DNA of 64,000 nucleotides from Branchinecta lynchi (Eukaryota > Arthropoda > Branchiopoda > Anostraca > Branchinectidae): positions 124,001 to 188,000 of the forward strand of contig JAKZAP010000080.1 of the NCBI GenBank assembly GCA_023053575.1. Reading direction: 5' to 3'. A program made the position numbers and the translations under genes. The notes under the pieces were generated by a model. The model was not told where the DNA came from. It did not search any database and worked only from the letters and a program-made list of their open reading frames with translations. Below, in pieces: positions 14,101-27,578 of the stretch (its first letter is position 1; each line of letters starts with the position of its first letter).

Positions 14101-14789
14101 GGGAAACAAACCTAGTGGGAAAACAAACCTTGTGAGAAAACAAACCTTGTGGGAAAACCAACCTTGCGGGAAAGCGAACCTTGCGGGAAAGCGAACCTCT
14201 TGGGAAAACCAACACAGTGGGAAAACCAACCTTGTGGGGAAACAAACCTTTCTGGAAAACCAACCTTGTGGCAAAACAAACCTTGTGGGAAAACAAACCT
14301 TGTGGGAAAACAAACCTTGTGGGAAAACAAACCTTGTGAGAAAACAAACCTTGTGGGGAAACAAACCTAGTGGGAAAACAAACCTTGTGAGAAAACAAAC
14401 CTTGTGGGAAAACCAACCTTGCGGGAAAGCGAACCTTGCGGGAAAGCGAACCTCTTGGGAAAACCAACACACTGGGAAAACAAACCTTGTGAGAAAACAA
14501 TTCTTGTGGGAAAACAAACCTTGTGGGGAAACAAACCTTGCGGGAAAACTAACCTTGTGGGAAAACAAACCCTGCGGGAAAACCAACCTTGTGGGAAAAC
14601 CAACCTTGTGGGAAAACAAACCCTTTGGGAAAACCAACAAAGTGGGAAAACAAACCTTGTGGGAAAACCAACCTTGCGGGAAAACCAACCTTGGGGGAAA
14701 ACAAAGCTTGTGGGAAAACAAACCTTGTGGGAAGACCAACCTAGTGGCAAACACAACCTAGTGGGAAAACAAACCTTATGGGGAAAGCA
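11175..14789 (+). repeat. HOR family B, copy 2 (3,615 bp)
   Basis: Tandem copy of 7,561-11,174 with only scattered differences that I could see. One is AACACAGTGGG at about 14,210, and another is ACCCTTTGGG near 14,620. Carries the same 15-bp unit (13,099-13,113) and 11-bp unit (13,998-14,008) at the expected offset. Confidence 0.9.
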
Positions 14790-15284
14790 ACCCTGCGGGA
14801 AAACCAACCTTGTGGGAAAACCAACCTTGTGGGAAAGCGAACCTTTTGGGAAAACCAACAAAGTGGGAAAACAAACCTTGTGGGAAAACCAACCTTGTGG
14901 GAAAGCGAACCTTTTGGGAAAACCAACATAGTGGGAAAACAAACCTTGTGGGAAAACAAACCTTGTGGGGAAACAAACCTTGCGGGAAAACTAACCTTGT
15001 GGGAAAACAAACCCTGCGGGAAAACCAACCTTGTGGGAAAACCAACCTTGTGGGGAAACAAACCTTTCGGGAAAACCAACCTTGTGGGAAAACAAACCTT
15101 GCGGGAAAACTAGCCTTGTGGGAAAACAAACCCTGCGGGAAAACCAACCTTGTGGGAAAACCAACCTTGTGGGGAAACAAACCTTTCGGGAAAACCAACC
15201 TTGTGGGAAAACAAACATTGTGTTAAATCAGACCTTGTGGGAAAACTAACCTTGCGGGAAAACCAACCTTGTGGGAAAACCAAC

Positions 15285-17742
15285 CTTGTGGGAAAACAAA
15301 CCTTTTGGGTAAACCAACCTTGCGGGAAAACCAACCTTGTGGGAAAACAAACCTTTTCGGAAAACCAACCTAGTGGGAAAAACAACCTAGTGGGAAAACA
15401 AACCTTGTGAGAAAACAAACCTTGTGGGAAAACCAACCTTATGGGGAAAGCAACCCTGCGGGAAAACCAACCTTGTGGGAAAACCAACCTTGTGGGAAAA
15501 CTAACCTTGTGGGAAAACAAACCCTGCGGGAAAACCAACCTTGTGGGAAAACCAACCTTGTGGAAACAAACCTTGTGGGAAAACTAACCTTGTGGGAAAA
15601 CAAACCTTGCGGGAAAACTAACCTTGTGGGAAAACAAACCCTGCGGGAAAACCAACCTTGTGGGAAAACCAACCTTGTGGGGAAACAAACCTTTCGGGAA
15701 AACCAACCTTGTGGGAAAACAAACCTTGTGGGAAAACAAACCTTGTGGGAAAACAAACCTTATGGGGAAAGCAACCTTGCGGGAAAACCAACCTTGTGGG
15801 AAAACAAACCTTGTGGGAAAACAAACCTTGTGGGAAAACAAACCTTAAGGGAAAACAAACCTTATGGGAAAACAAACCTTGTGGGGAAACAAACCTTGTG
15901 GGAAAACCAACCTTGCGGGAAATCGAACCTTTTGGGAAAACCAAAACAGTGGGAAAACAAACCTTGTGGGAAAACCAACCTTGCGGGAAAACCAACCTTG
16001 GGTGAAAAAAAAGCTTGTGGGAAAACAAACCTTGTGGGAAAACCAACCTAGTGGGAAAAACAACCTAGTGGGAAAACAAACCTTGTGAGGAAACAAACCT
16101 TGTGGGGAAACAAACCTAGTGGGAACACAAACCTTGTGAGAAAACAAACCTTGTGGGAAAACCAACCTTGCGGGAAAGCGAACCTTGCGGGAAAGCGAAC
16201 CTCTTGGGAAAACCAACACAGTGGGAAAACAAACCTTGTGAGAAAACAATCCTTGTGGGAAAACAAACCTTGTGGGGAAACAAACCTTGTGGGGAAACAA
16301 ACCTTGTGGGAAAACTAACCTTGTGGGAAAACAAACCTTGCGGGAGAACTAACCTTGTGGGAAAACAAACCCTGCGGGAAAACCAGCCTTGTGGGAAAAC
16401 CAACCTTGTGGGGAAACAAACCTTTCGGGAAAACCAACCTTGTGGGAAAACAAACCTTGTGAGACCCTTGTGGGAAAACAAATCTTGTGGGGAAACAAAC
16501 CTTGTGGGGAAACAAACCTTGTGGGAAAACAAACCTTGTGAGAAAACAAACCTTGTGGGGAAACAAACCTAGTGGGAAAACAAACCTTGTGAGAAAACAA
16601 ACCTTGTGGGAAAACCAACCTTGCGGGAAAGCGAACCTTGCGGGAAAGCGAACCTCTTGGGAAAACCAACACAGTGGGAAAACCAACCTTGTGGGGAAAC
16701 AAACCTTTCTGGAAAACCAACCTTGTGGCAAAACAAACCTTGTGGGAAAACAAACCTTGTGGGAAAACAAACCTTGTGGGAAAACAAACCTTGTGAGAAA
16801 ACAAACCTTGTGGGGAAACAAACCTAGTGGGAAAACAAACCTTGTGAGAAAACAAACCTTGTGGGAAAACCAACCTTGCGGGAAAGCGAACCTTGCGGGA
16901 AAGCGAACCTCTTGGGAAAACCAACACACTGGGAAAACAAACCTTGTGAGAAAACAATTCTTGTGGGAAAACAAACCTTGTGGGGAAACAAACCTTGCGG
17001 GAAAACTAACCTTGTGGGAAAACAAACCCTGCGGGAAAACCAACCTTGTGGGAAAACCAACCTTGTGGGAAAACAAACCTTTTGGGAAAACCAACAAAGT
17101 GGGAAAACAAACCTTGTGGGAAAACCAACCTTGCGGGAAAACCAACCTTGGGGGAAAACAAAGCTTGTGGGAAAACAAACCTTGTGGGAAGACCAACCTA
17201 GTGGCAAACACAACCTAGTGGGAAAACAAACCTTATGGGGAAAGCAACCCTGCGGGAAAACCAACCTTGTGGGAAAACCAACCTTGTGGGAAAGCGAACC
17301 TTTTGGGAAAACCAACAAAGTGGGAAAACAAACCTTGTGGGAAAACCAACCTTGTGGGAAAGCGAACCTTTTGGGAAAACCAACATAGTGGGAAAACAAA
17401 CCTTGTGGGAAAACAAACCTTGTGGGGAAACAAACCTTGCGGGAAAACTAACCTTGTGGGAAAACAAACCCTGCGGGAAAACCAACCTTGTGGGAAAACC
17501 AACCTTGTGGGGAAACAAACCTTTCGGGAAAACCAACCTTGTGGGAAAACAAACCTTGCGGGAAAACTAGCCTTGTGGGAAAACAAACCCTGCGGGAAAA
17601 CCAACCTTGTGGGAAAACCAACCTTGTGGGGAAACAAACCTTTCGGGAAAACCAACCTTGTGGGAAAACAAACATTGTGTTAAATCAGACCTTGTGGGAA
17701 AACTAACCTTGCGGGAAAACCAACCTTGTGGGAAAACCAACC
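15285..17742 (+). repeat. HOR family B, partial copy 3 (offset 2,457 bp)
   Basis: Matches about 12,828-15,284 at an offset of 2,457 bp (143 x 17 plus the 15-bp and 11-bp units at 15,556-15,570 and 16,455-16,465). The duplication straddles the end of family B copy 2 and the stretch 14,790-15,284, so it is younger than the 3,615-bp duplication and nested over it. Marker units at 15,216-15,232 and 17,673-17,689 have the same offset. Confidence 0.87.
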
Positions 17743-18169
17743 TTATGGGAAAACCAACCTTGCGTGAAAACCAACCTTGGGGGAAAACAAACCTTGTGGG
17801 TAAACAAACCTTGCGGGAAAACAAACCTTGTGGGAAAACCAACCTAGTGGGAAAACAAACCTTGTGAGAAAACAAACCTTTTGGGAAAACCAACCTTATG
17901 GGGAAACAAACCCTGCGGGAAAACCAACCTTGTGGGAAAACCAACCTTGCGGGAAAGCGAACCTTTTGGGAAAACCAACACAGTGGGAAAACAAACCTTG
18001 TGGGAAAACAATCCTTGTGGGAAAACAAACCTTGTGGGGAAACAAACCTTGTGGGGAAACAAACCTTGTGGGAAAACTAACCTTGTGGGAAAACAAACCT
18101 TGCGGGAAAACTAACCTTGTGGGAAAACAAACCCTGCGGGAAAACAAACCTTGTGGGAAAACCAACCTT

Positions 18170-19183
18170 GTGGGGAAACAAACCTTTCTGGAAAACCAAC
18201 CTTGTGGGAAAACAAACCTTGTGGGAAAACAAACCTTGTGGGGAAACAAACCTTAAGGGAAAACTAACCTTGTGGGAAAACAAACCCTGCGGGAAAACCA
18301 ACCTTGTGGGAAAACCCACCTTGTGGGGAAACAAACCTTTCGGAAAAACCAACCTTGTGGGAAAACAAACCTTGTGGGAAAACAAACCTTGTGGGAAAAC
18401 AAACCTTATGGGGAAAGCAACCTTGCGGGAAAACCAACCTTGTGGGAAAACAAACCTTGTGGGAAAACAAACCTTGTGGGAAAACAAACCTTGTGGGAAA
18501 ACAAACCTTAAGGGAAAACAAACCTTATGGGAAAACAAACCTTGTGGGGAAACAAACCTTGTGGGAAAACCAACCTTGCGGGAAATCGAACCTTTTGGGA
18601 AAACCAAAACAGTGGGAAAACAAACCTTGTGGGAAAACCAACCTTGCGGGAAAACCAACCTTGGGTGAAAAAAAAGCTTGTGGGAAAACAAACCTTGTGG
18701 GAAAACCAACCTAGTGGGAAAAACAACCTAGTGGGAAAACAAACCTTGTGAGGAAACAAACCTTGTGGGGAAACAAACCTAGTGGGAACACAAACCTTGT
18801 GAGAAAACAAACCTTGTGGGAAAACCAACCTTGCGGGAAAGCGAACCTTGCGGGAAAGCGAACCTCTTGGGAAAACCAACACAGTGGGAAAACAAACCTT
18901 GTGAGAAAACAATCCTTGTGGGAAAACAAACCTTGTGGGGAAACAAACCTTGTGGGGAAACAAACCTTGTGGGAAAACTAACCTTGTGGGAAAACAAACC
19001 TTGCGGGAAAACTAACCTTGTGGGAAAACAAACCCTGCGGGAAAACCAGCCTTGTGGGAAAACCAACCTTGTGGGGAAACAAACCTTTCGGGAAAACCAA
19101 CCTTGTGGGAAAACAAACCTTGTGAGACCCTTGTGGGAAAACAAACCTTGTGGGGAAACAAACCTTGTGGGGAAACAAACCTT
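18170..19183 (+). repeat. 1,014-bp HOR, copy 1
   Basis: Repeats at 19,184 with an offset of 1,014 bp (59 x 17 + 11). The non-multiple is due to the 11-bp unit CCTTGTGAGAC at 19,118-19,128. Shared rare variants include CCTTAAGGG (18,251 and 19,265), GGGTGAAAAAAAAGC and AAATCGAACC. Confidence 0.85.
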
Positions 19184-20197
19184 GTGGGGAAACAAACCTT
19201 TCTGGAAAACCAACCTTGTGGGAAAACAAACCTTGTGGGAAAACAAACCTTGTGGGGAAACAAACCTTAAGGGAAAACTAACCTTGTGGGAAAACAAACC
19301 CTGCGGGAAAACCAACCTTGTGGGAAAACCCATCTTGTGGGGAAACAAACCTTTCGGAAAAACCAACCTTGTGGGAAAACAAACCTTGTGGGAAAACAAA
19401 CCTTGTGGGAAAACAAACCTTATGGGGAAAGCAACCTTGCGGGAAAACCAACCTTGTGGGAAAACAAACCTTGTGGGAAAACAAACCTTGTGGGAAAACA
19501 AACCTTGTGGGAAAACAAACCTTAAGGGAAAACAAACCTTATGGGAAAACAAACCTTGTGGGGAAACAAACCTTGTGGGAAAACCAACCTTGCGGGAAAT
19601 CGAACCTTTTGGGAAAACCAAAACATTGGGAAAACAAACCTTGTGGGAAAACCAACCTTGCGGGAAAACCAACCTTGGGTGAAAAAAAAGCTTGTGGGAA
19701 AACAAACCTTGTGGGAAAACCAACCTAGTGGGAAAAACAACCTAGTGGGAAAACAAACCTTGTCAGGAAACAAACCTTGTGGGGAAACAAACCTAGTGGG
19801 AACACAAACCTTGTGAGAAAACAAACTTTGTGGGAAAACCAACCTTGCGGGAAAGCGAACCTTGCGGGAAAGCGAACCTCTTGGGAAAACCAACACAGTG
19901 GGAAAACAAACCTTGTGAGAAAACAATCCTTGTGGGAAAACAAACCTTGTGGGGAAACAAACCTTGTGGGGAAACAAACCTTGTGGGAAAACTAACCTTG
20001 TGGGAAAACAAACCTTGCGGGAAAACTAACCTTGTGGGAAAACAAACCCTGCGGGAAAACCAGCCTTGTGGGAAAACCAACCTTGTGGGGAAACAAACCT
20101 TTCTGGAAAACCAACCTTGTGGGAAAACAAACCTTGTGAGACCCTTGTGGGAAAACAAACCTTGTGGGGAAACAAACCTTGTGGGGAAACAAACCTT
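19184..20197 (+). repeat. 1,014-bp HOR, copy 2
   Basis: Tandem copy of 18,170-19,183, with the 11-bp unit at 20,132-20,142. Small differences include CATCTTGTGG for CACCTTGTGG near 19,330 and CAGGAAACAAACC near 19,763. Confidence 0.85.
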
Positions 20198-21379
20198 GTG
20201 GGAAAACAAACCTTGTGAGAAAACAAACCTTGTGGGGAAACAAACCTAGTGGGAAAACAAACCTTGTGAGAAAACAAACCTTGTGGGAAAACCAACCTTG
20301 CGGGAAAGCGAACCTTGCGGGAAAGCGAACCTCTTGGGAAAACCAACACAGTGGGAAAACCAACCTTGTGGGGAAACAAACCTTTCTGGAAAACCAACCT
20401 TGTGGCAAAACAAACCTTGTGGGAAAACAAACCTTGTGGGAAAACAAACCTTGTGGGAAAACAAACCTTGTGAGAAAACAAACCTTGTGGGGAAACAAAC
20501 CTAGTGGGAAAACAAACCTTGTGAGAAAACAAACCTTGTGGGAAAACCAACCTTGCGGGAAAGCGAACCTTGCGGGAAAGCGAACCTCTTGGGAAAACCA
20601 ACACACTGGGAAAACAAACCTTGTGAGAAAACAATCCTTGTGGGAAAACAAACCTTGTGGGGAAACAAACCTTGTGGGGAAACAAACCTTGTGGGAAAAC
20701 AAACCTTGTGAGAAAACAAACCTTGTGGGGAAACAAACCTAGTGGGAAAACAAACCTTGTGAGAAAACAAACCTTGTGGGGAAACAAACCTTGTGGGGAA
20801 ACAAACCTTGTGGGAAAACTAACCTTGTGGGAAAACAAACCTTGTGGGGAAACAAACCTTGTGGGGAAACAAACCTTGTGGGAAAACAAACCTTGTGAGA
20901 AAACAATCCTTGTGGGAAAACAAACCTTGTGGGGAAACAAACCTTGTGGGGAAACAAACCTTGTGGGGAAACAAACCTTGTGGGAAAACAAACCTTGTGG
21001 GAAAACCAACCTTATGGGGAAAGCAACCCTGCGGGAAAACCAACCTTGTGGGAAAACCAACCTTGTGGGAAAACCAACCTTGTGGGAAAGCGAACCTTTA
21101 GGGAAAACCAACACAGTGGGAAAACAAACCTTGTGGGAAAACAAACCTTGTGGGGAAACAGACCTTGCAGGAAAACTAACCTTGTGGGAAAACAAACCCT
21201 GCGGGAAAACCAACCTTGGGGGAAAACAAAGCTTGTGGGAAAACAAACCTTGTGGGAAAACCAACCTCATGGGGAAAGCAACCCTGCGGGAAAACCAACC
21301 TTGTGGAAAAAACCAACCTTGTGGGAAAACCAACCTTGTGGGAAAGCGAACCTTTTGGGAAAACCAACATAGTGGGAAA
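20198..21379 (+). repeat. Mixed HOR segment copied in part from family B
   Basis: About 20,164-20,740 matches 10,415-10,990 at an offset of 9,749 bp. After that the segment turns into a run dominated by CCTTGTGGGGAAACAAA units (about 20,640-21,000), then a family A-like cassette with a run of CCAACC units. The longest uninterrupted frame of the window lies on the - strand across this region (20,026-21,639); it is a satellite translation with no start context or non-repeat residues. Confidence 0.75.
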
Positions 21380-24300
21380 ACAAACCTTGTGGGAAAACAA
21401 ACCTTGTGGGGAAACAAACCATGCGGGAAAACTAACCTTGTGGGAAAACAAACCCTGCGGGAAAACCAACCTTGTGGGAAAACCAACCTTGTGGGGAAAC
21501 AAACCTTTCGGGAAAACCAACCTTGTGGGAAAACAAACCTTGCGGGAAAACTAGCCTTGTGGGAAAACAAACCCTGCGGGAAAACCAACCTTGTGGGAAA
21601 ACCAACCTTGTGGGGAAACAAACCTTTCGGGAAAACCAACCTTGTGGGAAAACAAACATTGTGTTAAATCAGACCTTGTGGGAAAACTAACCTTGCGGGA
21701 AAACCAACCTTGTGGGAAAACCAACCTTATGGGAAAACCAACCTTGCGTGAAAACCAACCTTGGGGGAAAACAAACCTTGTGGGTAAACAAACCTTGCGG
21801 GAAAACAACCCTTGTGGGAAAACCAACCTAGTGGGAAAACAAACCTTGTGAGAAAACAAACCTTTTGGGAAAACCAACCTTATGGGGAAACAAACCCTGC
21901 GGGAAAACCAACCTTGTGGGAAAACCAACCTTGCGGGAAAGCGAACCTTTTGGGAAAACCAACACAGTGGGAAAACAAACCTTGTGGGAAAACAATCCTT
22001 GTGGGAAAACAAACCTTGTGGGGAAACAAACCTTGTGGGGAAACAAACCTTGTGGGAAAACTAACCTTGTGGGAAAACAAACCTTGCGGGAAAACTAACC
22101 TTGTGGGAAAACAAACCCTGCGGGAAAACAAACCTTGTGGGAAAACCAACCTTGTGGGGAAACAAACCTTTCTGGAAAACCAACCTTGTGGGAAAACAAA
22201 CCTTGTGGGAAAACAAACCTTGTGGGAAAACAAACCTTGTGGGAAAACAAACATTGTGAGAAAACAAACCTTGTGGGGAAACAAACCTAGTGGGACACAA
22301 ACCTTGTGAGAAAACAAACCTTGTGGGAAAACCAACCTTGCGGGAAAGCGAACCTTGCGGGAAAGCGAACCTCTTGGGAAAACCAACACAGTGGGAAAAC
22401 AAACCTTGTGAGAAAACAATCCTTGTGGGAAAACAAACCTTGTGGGGAAACAAACCTTGTGGGGAAACAAACCTTGTGGGAAAACTAACCTTGTGGGAAA
22501 ACAAACCTTGCGAGAAAACTAACCTTGTGGGAAAACAAACCCTGCGGGAAAACCAGCCTTGTGGGAAAACCAACCTTGTGGGGAAACAAACCTTTCGGGA
22601 AAACCAACCTTGTGGGAAAACAAACCTTGTGAGAAAACAAACATTGTGGGGAAACAAACCTTGTGGGAAAACCAGCCTTGCGGGAAAACGAACCTTTGGG
22701 GAAAACCAACCTTATGGGGAAAGCAACCCTGCGGGAAAACCAACCTTGTGGGAAAACCAACCCTGTGGGAAAACCAACCTTTTGGGAAAGCGAACCTTTT
22801 GGGAAAACCAACACAGTGGGAAAACAAACCTTGTGGGAAAACAAACCTTGTGGGGAAACAAACCTTGCGGGAAAACTAACCTTGTGGGAAAACAAACCCT
22901 GCGGGAAAACCAACCTTGTGGGAAAACCAACCTTGTGGGGAAACAAACCTTTCGGGAAAACCAACCTTGTGAGAAAACAAACATTGTGTTAAATCAGACC
23001 TTGTGGGAAAACTAACCTTGCGGGAAAACCAACCTTGTGGGAAAACCAACCTTATGGGAAAACCAACCTTGCGGGAAAACCAACCTTGGGGGAAAACAAA
23101 CCTTGTGGGTAAAAAAACCTTGTGGGAAAACAAACCTTGTGGGAAAACCACCCTCTGGGAAAACAAACCTTGTGAGAAAACAAACCTTTTGGGAAAACCA
23201 ACCTTATGGGGAAACAAACCCTGCGGGAAAACCAACCTTGTGGGAAAACCAACCTTGCGGGAAAGCGAACCTTTTGGGAAAACCAACACAGTGGGAAAAC
23301 AAACCTTGTGGGAAAACAATCCTTGTGGGAAAACAAACCTTGTGGGGAAACAAACCTTGTGGGGAAACAAACCTTGTGGGAAAACTAACCTTGTGGGAAA
23401 ACAAACCTTGCGGGAAAACTAACCTTGTGGGATAACAAACCCTGCGGGAAAACAAACCTTGTGGGAAAACCAACCTTGTGGGGAAACAAAACTTTCTGGA
23501 AAACCAACCTTGTGGCAAAACAAACCTTGTGGGAAAACAAACCTTGTGGGAAAACAAACCTTGTGGGAAAACAAACCTTGTGGGAAAACAAACATTGTGA
23601 GAAAACAAACCTTGTGGGGAAACAAACCTAGTGGGAACACAAACCTTGTGAGAAAACAAACCTTGTGGGAAAACCAACCTTGCGGGAAAGCGAACCTTGC
23701 GGGAAAGCGAACCTCTTGGGAAAACCAACACAGTGGGAAAACAAACCTTGTGAGAAAACAATCCTTGTGGGAAAACAAACCTTGTGGGGAAACAAACCTT
23801 GTGGGGAAACAAACCTTGTGGGAAAACTAACCTTGTGGGAAAACAAACATTGTGGGGAAACAAACCTTGTGGGAAAACAAACCTTGTGGGAAAACCAACC
23901 TTATGGGGAAAGCAGCCCTGCGGGAAAACCAACCTTGTGGGAAAACCAACCTTGTGGGAAAACCAACCTTGTGGGAAAGCGAACCTTTTGGGAAAACCAA
24001 CACAGTGGGAAAACAAACCTTGTGGGAAAACAAACCTTGTGGGGAAACAAACCTTGCGGGAAAACTAACCTTGTGGGAAAACAAACCCTGCGGGAAAACC
24101 AACCTTGGGGGAAAACAAAGCTTGTGGGAAAACAAACCTTGTGAGAAAACAAACCTTGTGGGAAAACCAACCTCATGGGAAAAGCAACCCTGCGGGAAAA
24201 CCAACCTTGTGGAAAAACCAACCTTGTGGGAAAACCAACCTTGTGGGAAAGCGAACCTAGTGGGAAAACAAACCTTGTGAGAAAACAAACCTTGTGGGAA

Positions 24301-27300
24301 AACCAACCTCATGGGGAAAGCAACCCTGCGGGAAAACCAACCTTGTGGAAAAACCAACCTTGTGGGAAAACCAACCTTGTGGGAAAGCGAACCTTTTGGG
24401 AAAACCAACACAGTGGGAAAACAAACCTTGTGGGAAAACAAACCTTGTGGGGAAACAAACCTTGCGGGAAAACTAACCTTGTGGGAAAACAAACCCTGCG
24501 GGAAAACCAACCTCGTGGGAAAACCAACCTTGTGGGGAAACAAACCTTTCGGGAAAACCAACCTTGTGGGAAAACAAACCTTGCGGGAAAACTAACCTTG
24601 TGGGAAAACAAACCCTGCGGGAAAACCAACCTTGTGGGAAAACCAACCTTGTGGGGAAACAAACCTTTCGGGAAAACCAACCTTGTGGGAAAACTAACCT
24701 TGCGGGAAAACTAACCTTGTGGGAAAACAAACCCTGCGGGAAAACCAACCTTGTGGGAAAACCAACCTTGTGGGGAAACAAACCTTTCGGGAAAACCAAC
24801 CTTGTGGGTAAACAAACCTTGTGGGAAAACAAACCTTGTGGGAAAACCAACCTAGTGGGAAAACAAACCTTGTGAGAAAACAAACCTTTTGGGAAAACCA
24901 ACCTTATGGGGAAACAAACCCTGCGGGAAAACCAACCTTGTGGGAAAACCAACCTTGCGGGAAAGCGAACCTTTTGGGAAAACCAACACAGTGGGAAAAC
25001 AAACCTTGTGGGAAAACAATCCTTGTGGGAAAACAAACCTTGTGGGGAAACAAACCTTGTGGGGAAACAAACCTTGTCGGAAAACTAACCTTGTGGGAAA
25101 ACAAACCTTGCGGGAAAACTAACCTTGTGGGAAAACAAACCCTGCGGGAAAACAAACCTTGTGGGAAAACCAACCTTGTGGGGAAACAAACCTTTCTGGA
25201 AAACCAACCTTGTGGCAAAACAAACCTTGTGGGAAAACAAACCTTGTGGGAAAACAAACCTTGTGGGAAAAAAAAACCTTTTCGGAAAACAAACATTGTG
25301 AGAAAACAAACCTTGTGGGGAAACAAACCTAGTGGGAACACAAACCTTGTGAGAAAACAAACCTTGTGGGAAAACCAACCTTGCGGGAAAGCGAACCTTG
25401 CGGGAAAGCGAACCTCTTGGGAAAACCAACACAGTGGGAAAACAAACCTTGTGAGAAAACAATCCTTGTGGGAAAACAAACCTTGTGGGGAAACAAACCT
25501 TGTGGGGAAACAAACCTTGTGGGAAAACTAACCTTGTGGGAAAACAAACCTTGCGGGAAAACTAACCTTGTGGGAAAACAAACCCTGCGGGAAAACCAGC
25601 CTTGTGGGAAAACCAACCTTGTGGGGAAACAAAGCTTTCGGGAAAACCAACCTTGTGGGAAAACAAACCTTGTGAGAAAACAAACATTGTGGGGAACTAA
25701 ACCTTGTGGGAAAACCAGCCTTGCGGGAAAGCGAACCTTTCGGGAAAACCAACAGTGGGAAAACAAACCTTGTGGGTAAACCAACCTTGCGGGAAAACCA
25801 ACCTTGTGGGAAAACCAACCTTGTGGGAAAACCAACACAGTGGGAAAACAAACCTTGTGGGAAAACAAACCTTGTGGGGAAATAAACCTTGCGGGAAAAC
25901 TAACCTTTTGGGAAAACAAACCCTGCGGGAAAACCAACCTTGTGGGAAAACCAACCTTCTGGGGAAACAAACCTTTCGGGAAAACCAACCTTGTGGGAAA
26001 ACAAACCTTGTGGGAAAACAAACCTTGTGGGAAAACCAACCTTGCGGGAAAGCGAACCTTTCGGGAAAACCAACAGTGGGAAAACAAACCTTGTGGGTAA
26101 ACCAACCTTGCGGGAAAACCAACCTTGGGGGAAAACAAAGCTTGTGGGAAAACAAACCTTGTGGGAAAACCAACCTAGTGGGAAAAACAACCTTGGGGGA
26201 AAACAAAGCTTGTGGGAAAACAAACCTTGTGGGAAAACCAACCTAGTGGGAAAAACAACCTAGTGGGAAAACAAACCTTGTGAGAAAACAAACCTTGTGG
26301 GAAAACCAACCTTATGGGGAAACAAACCTAGTGGGAAAACAAACCTTGTGAGAAAACAATCCTTGTGGGAAAACAAACCTTGTGGGGAAACAAACCTTGC
26401 GGGAAAACGAACCTTGTGGGAAAACAAACCCTGCGGGAAAACCAACCTTGTGGGAAAACCAACCTTGTGGGGAAACAAACCTTTCGGGAAAACAAACCTT
26501 GTGGGAAAACAAACCTTGTGGGAAAACAAACCTTGTGGGGAAACAAACCTTTCTGGAAAAGCAACCTTGTGGGAAAACAAACCTTGTGGGAAAACAAACC
26601 TTGTGGGAAAACAAACATTGTGAGAAAACAAACCTTGTGGGGAAACAAACCTAGTGGGACACAAACCTTGTGAGAAAACAAACCTTGTGGGAAAACCAAC
26701 CTTGCGGGAAAGCGAACCTTGCGGGAAAGCGAACCTCTTGGGAAAACCAACACAGTGGGAAAACAAACCTTGTGAGAAAACAATCCTTGTGGGAAAACAA
26801 ACCTTGTGGGGAAACAAACCTTGTGGGGAAACAAACCTTGTGGGAAAACTAACCTTGTGGGAAAACAAACCTTGCGAGAAAACTAACCTTGTGGGAAAAC
26901 AAACCCTGCGGGAAAACCAGCCTTGTGGGAAAACCAACCTTGTGGGGAAACAAACCTTTCGGGAAAACCAACCTTGTGGGAAAACAAACCTTGTGAGAAA
27001 ACAAACATTGTGGGGAAACAAATCTTGTGGGAAAACCAGCCTTGCGGGAAAACGAACCTTTGGGGAAAACCAACCTTATGGGGAAAGCAACCCTGCGGGA
27101 AAACCAACCTTGTGGGAAAACCAACCTTGTGGGAAAACCAACCTTTTGGGAAAGCGAACCTTTTGGGAAAACCAACACAGTGGGAAAACAAACCTTGTGA
27201 GAAAACAATCCTTGTGGGAAAACAAACCTTGTGAGAAAACAAACCTTGTGGGAAAACCAACCTTGCGGGAAAGCGAACCTTGCGGGAAAGCGAACCTCTT

Positions 27301-27578
27301 GGGAAAACCAACACTGTGGGAAAACAAACCTTGTGAGAAAACAATCCTTGTGGGAAAACAAACCTTGTGGGGAAACAAACCTTGTGGGGAAACAAACCTT
27401 GTGGGAAAACTAACCTTGTGGGAAAACAAACCTTGCGGGAAAACTAACCTTGTGGGAAAACAAACCCTGCGGGAAAACCAGCCTTGTGGGAAAACCAACC
27501 TTGTGGGGAAACAAAGCTTTCGGGAAAACCAACCTTGTGGGAAAACAAACCTTGTGAGAAAACAAACATTGTGGGGAA
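21380..27578 (+). repeat. HOR family C, copy 1 (6,199 bp)
   Basis: The pattern from 21,380 recurs from 27,579 at an offset of 6,199 bp, tight up to about 24.3 kb and then 6,182 bp (one unit fewer) to about 25,735. Marker units at 21,657 and 22,982 recur at 27,856 and 29,181. Past 25.7 kb the two copies diverge: 26,654-27,560 resembles 22,290 onward again, so this copy contains an internal rearranged segment. The only left-arm AAAGCAGCCCTGC variant I noticed is at 23,909-23,921. Confidence 0.83.

Larger units (their letters stand above)
10383..20142 (+). repeat. 11-bp short unit (CCTTGTGAGAC), five copies
   Basis: A unit missing six bases, CCTTGTGAGAC followed directly by CCTTGTGGG, starts at 10,383, 13,998, 16,455, 19,118 and 20,132. 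Spacings are 3,615, 2,457, 2,663 and 1,014 bp. As a rare deletion it is a clean ancestry marker linking family B and the 1,014-bp HOR. The interval spans the first to the last copy. Confidence 0.9.

Noticed and set aside
20026..21639. 537-codon open frame on the - strand, and hundreds of other long frames in all six frames
   Set aside because: The translation is a pure 17-residue periodicity forced by the satellite. Equivalent frames exist on the other strand and in other phases over the same bases, so there is no coding signal.
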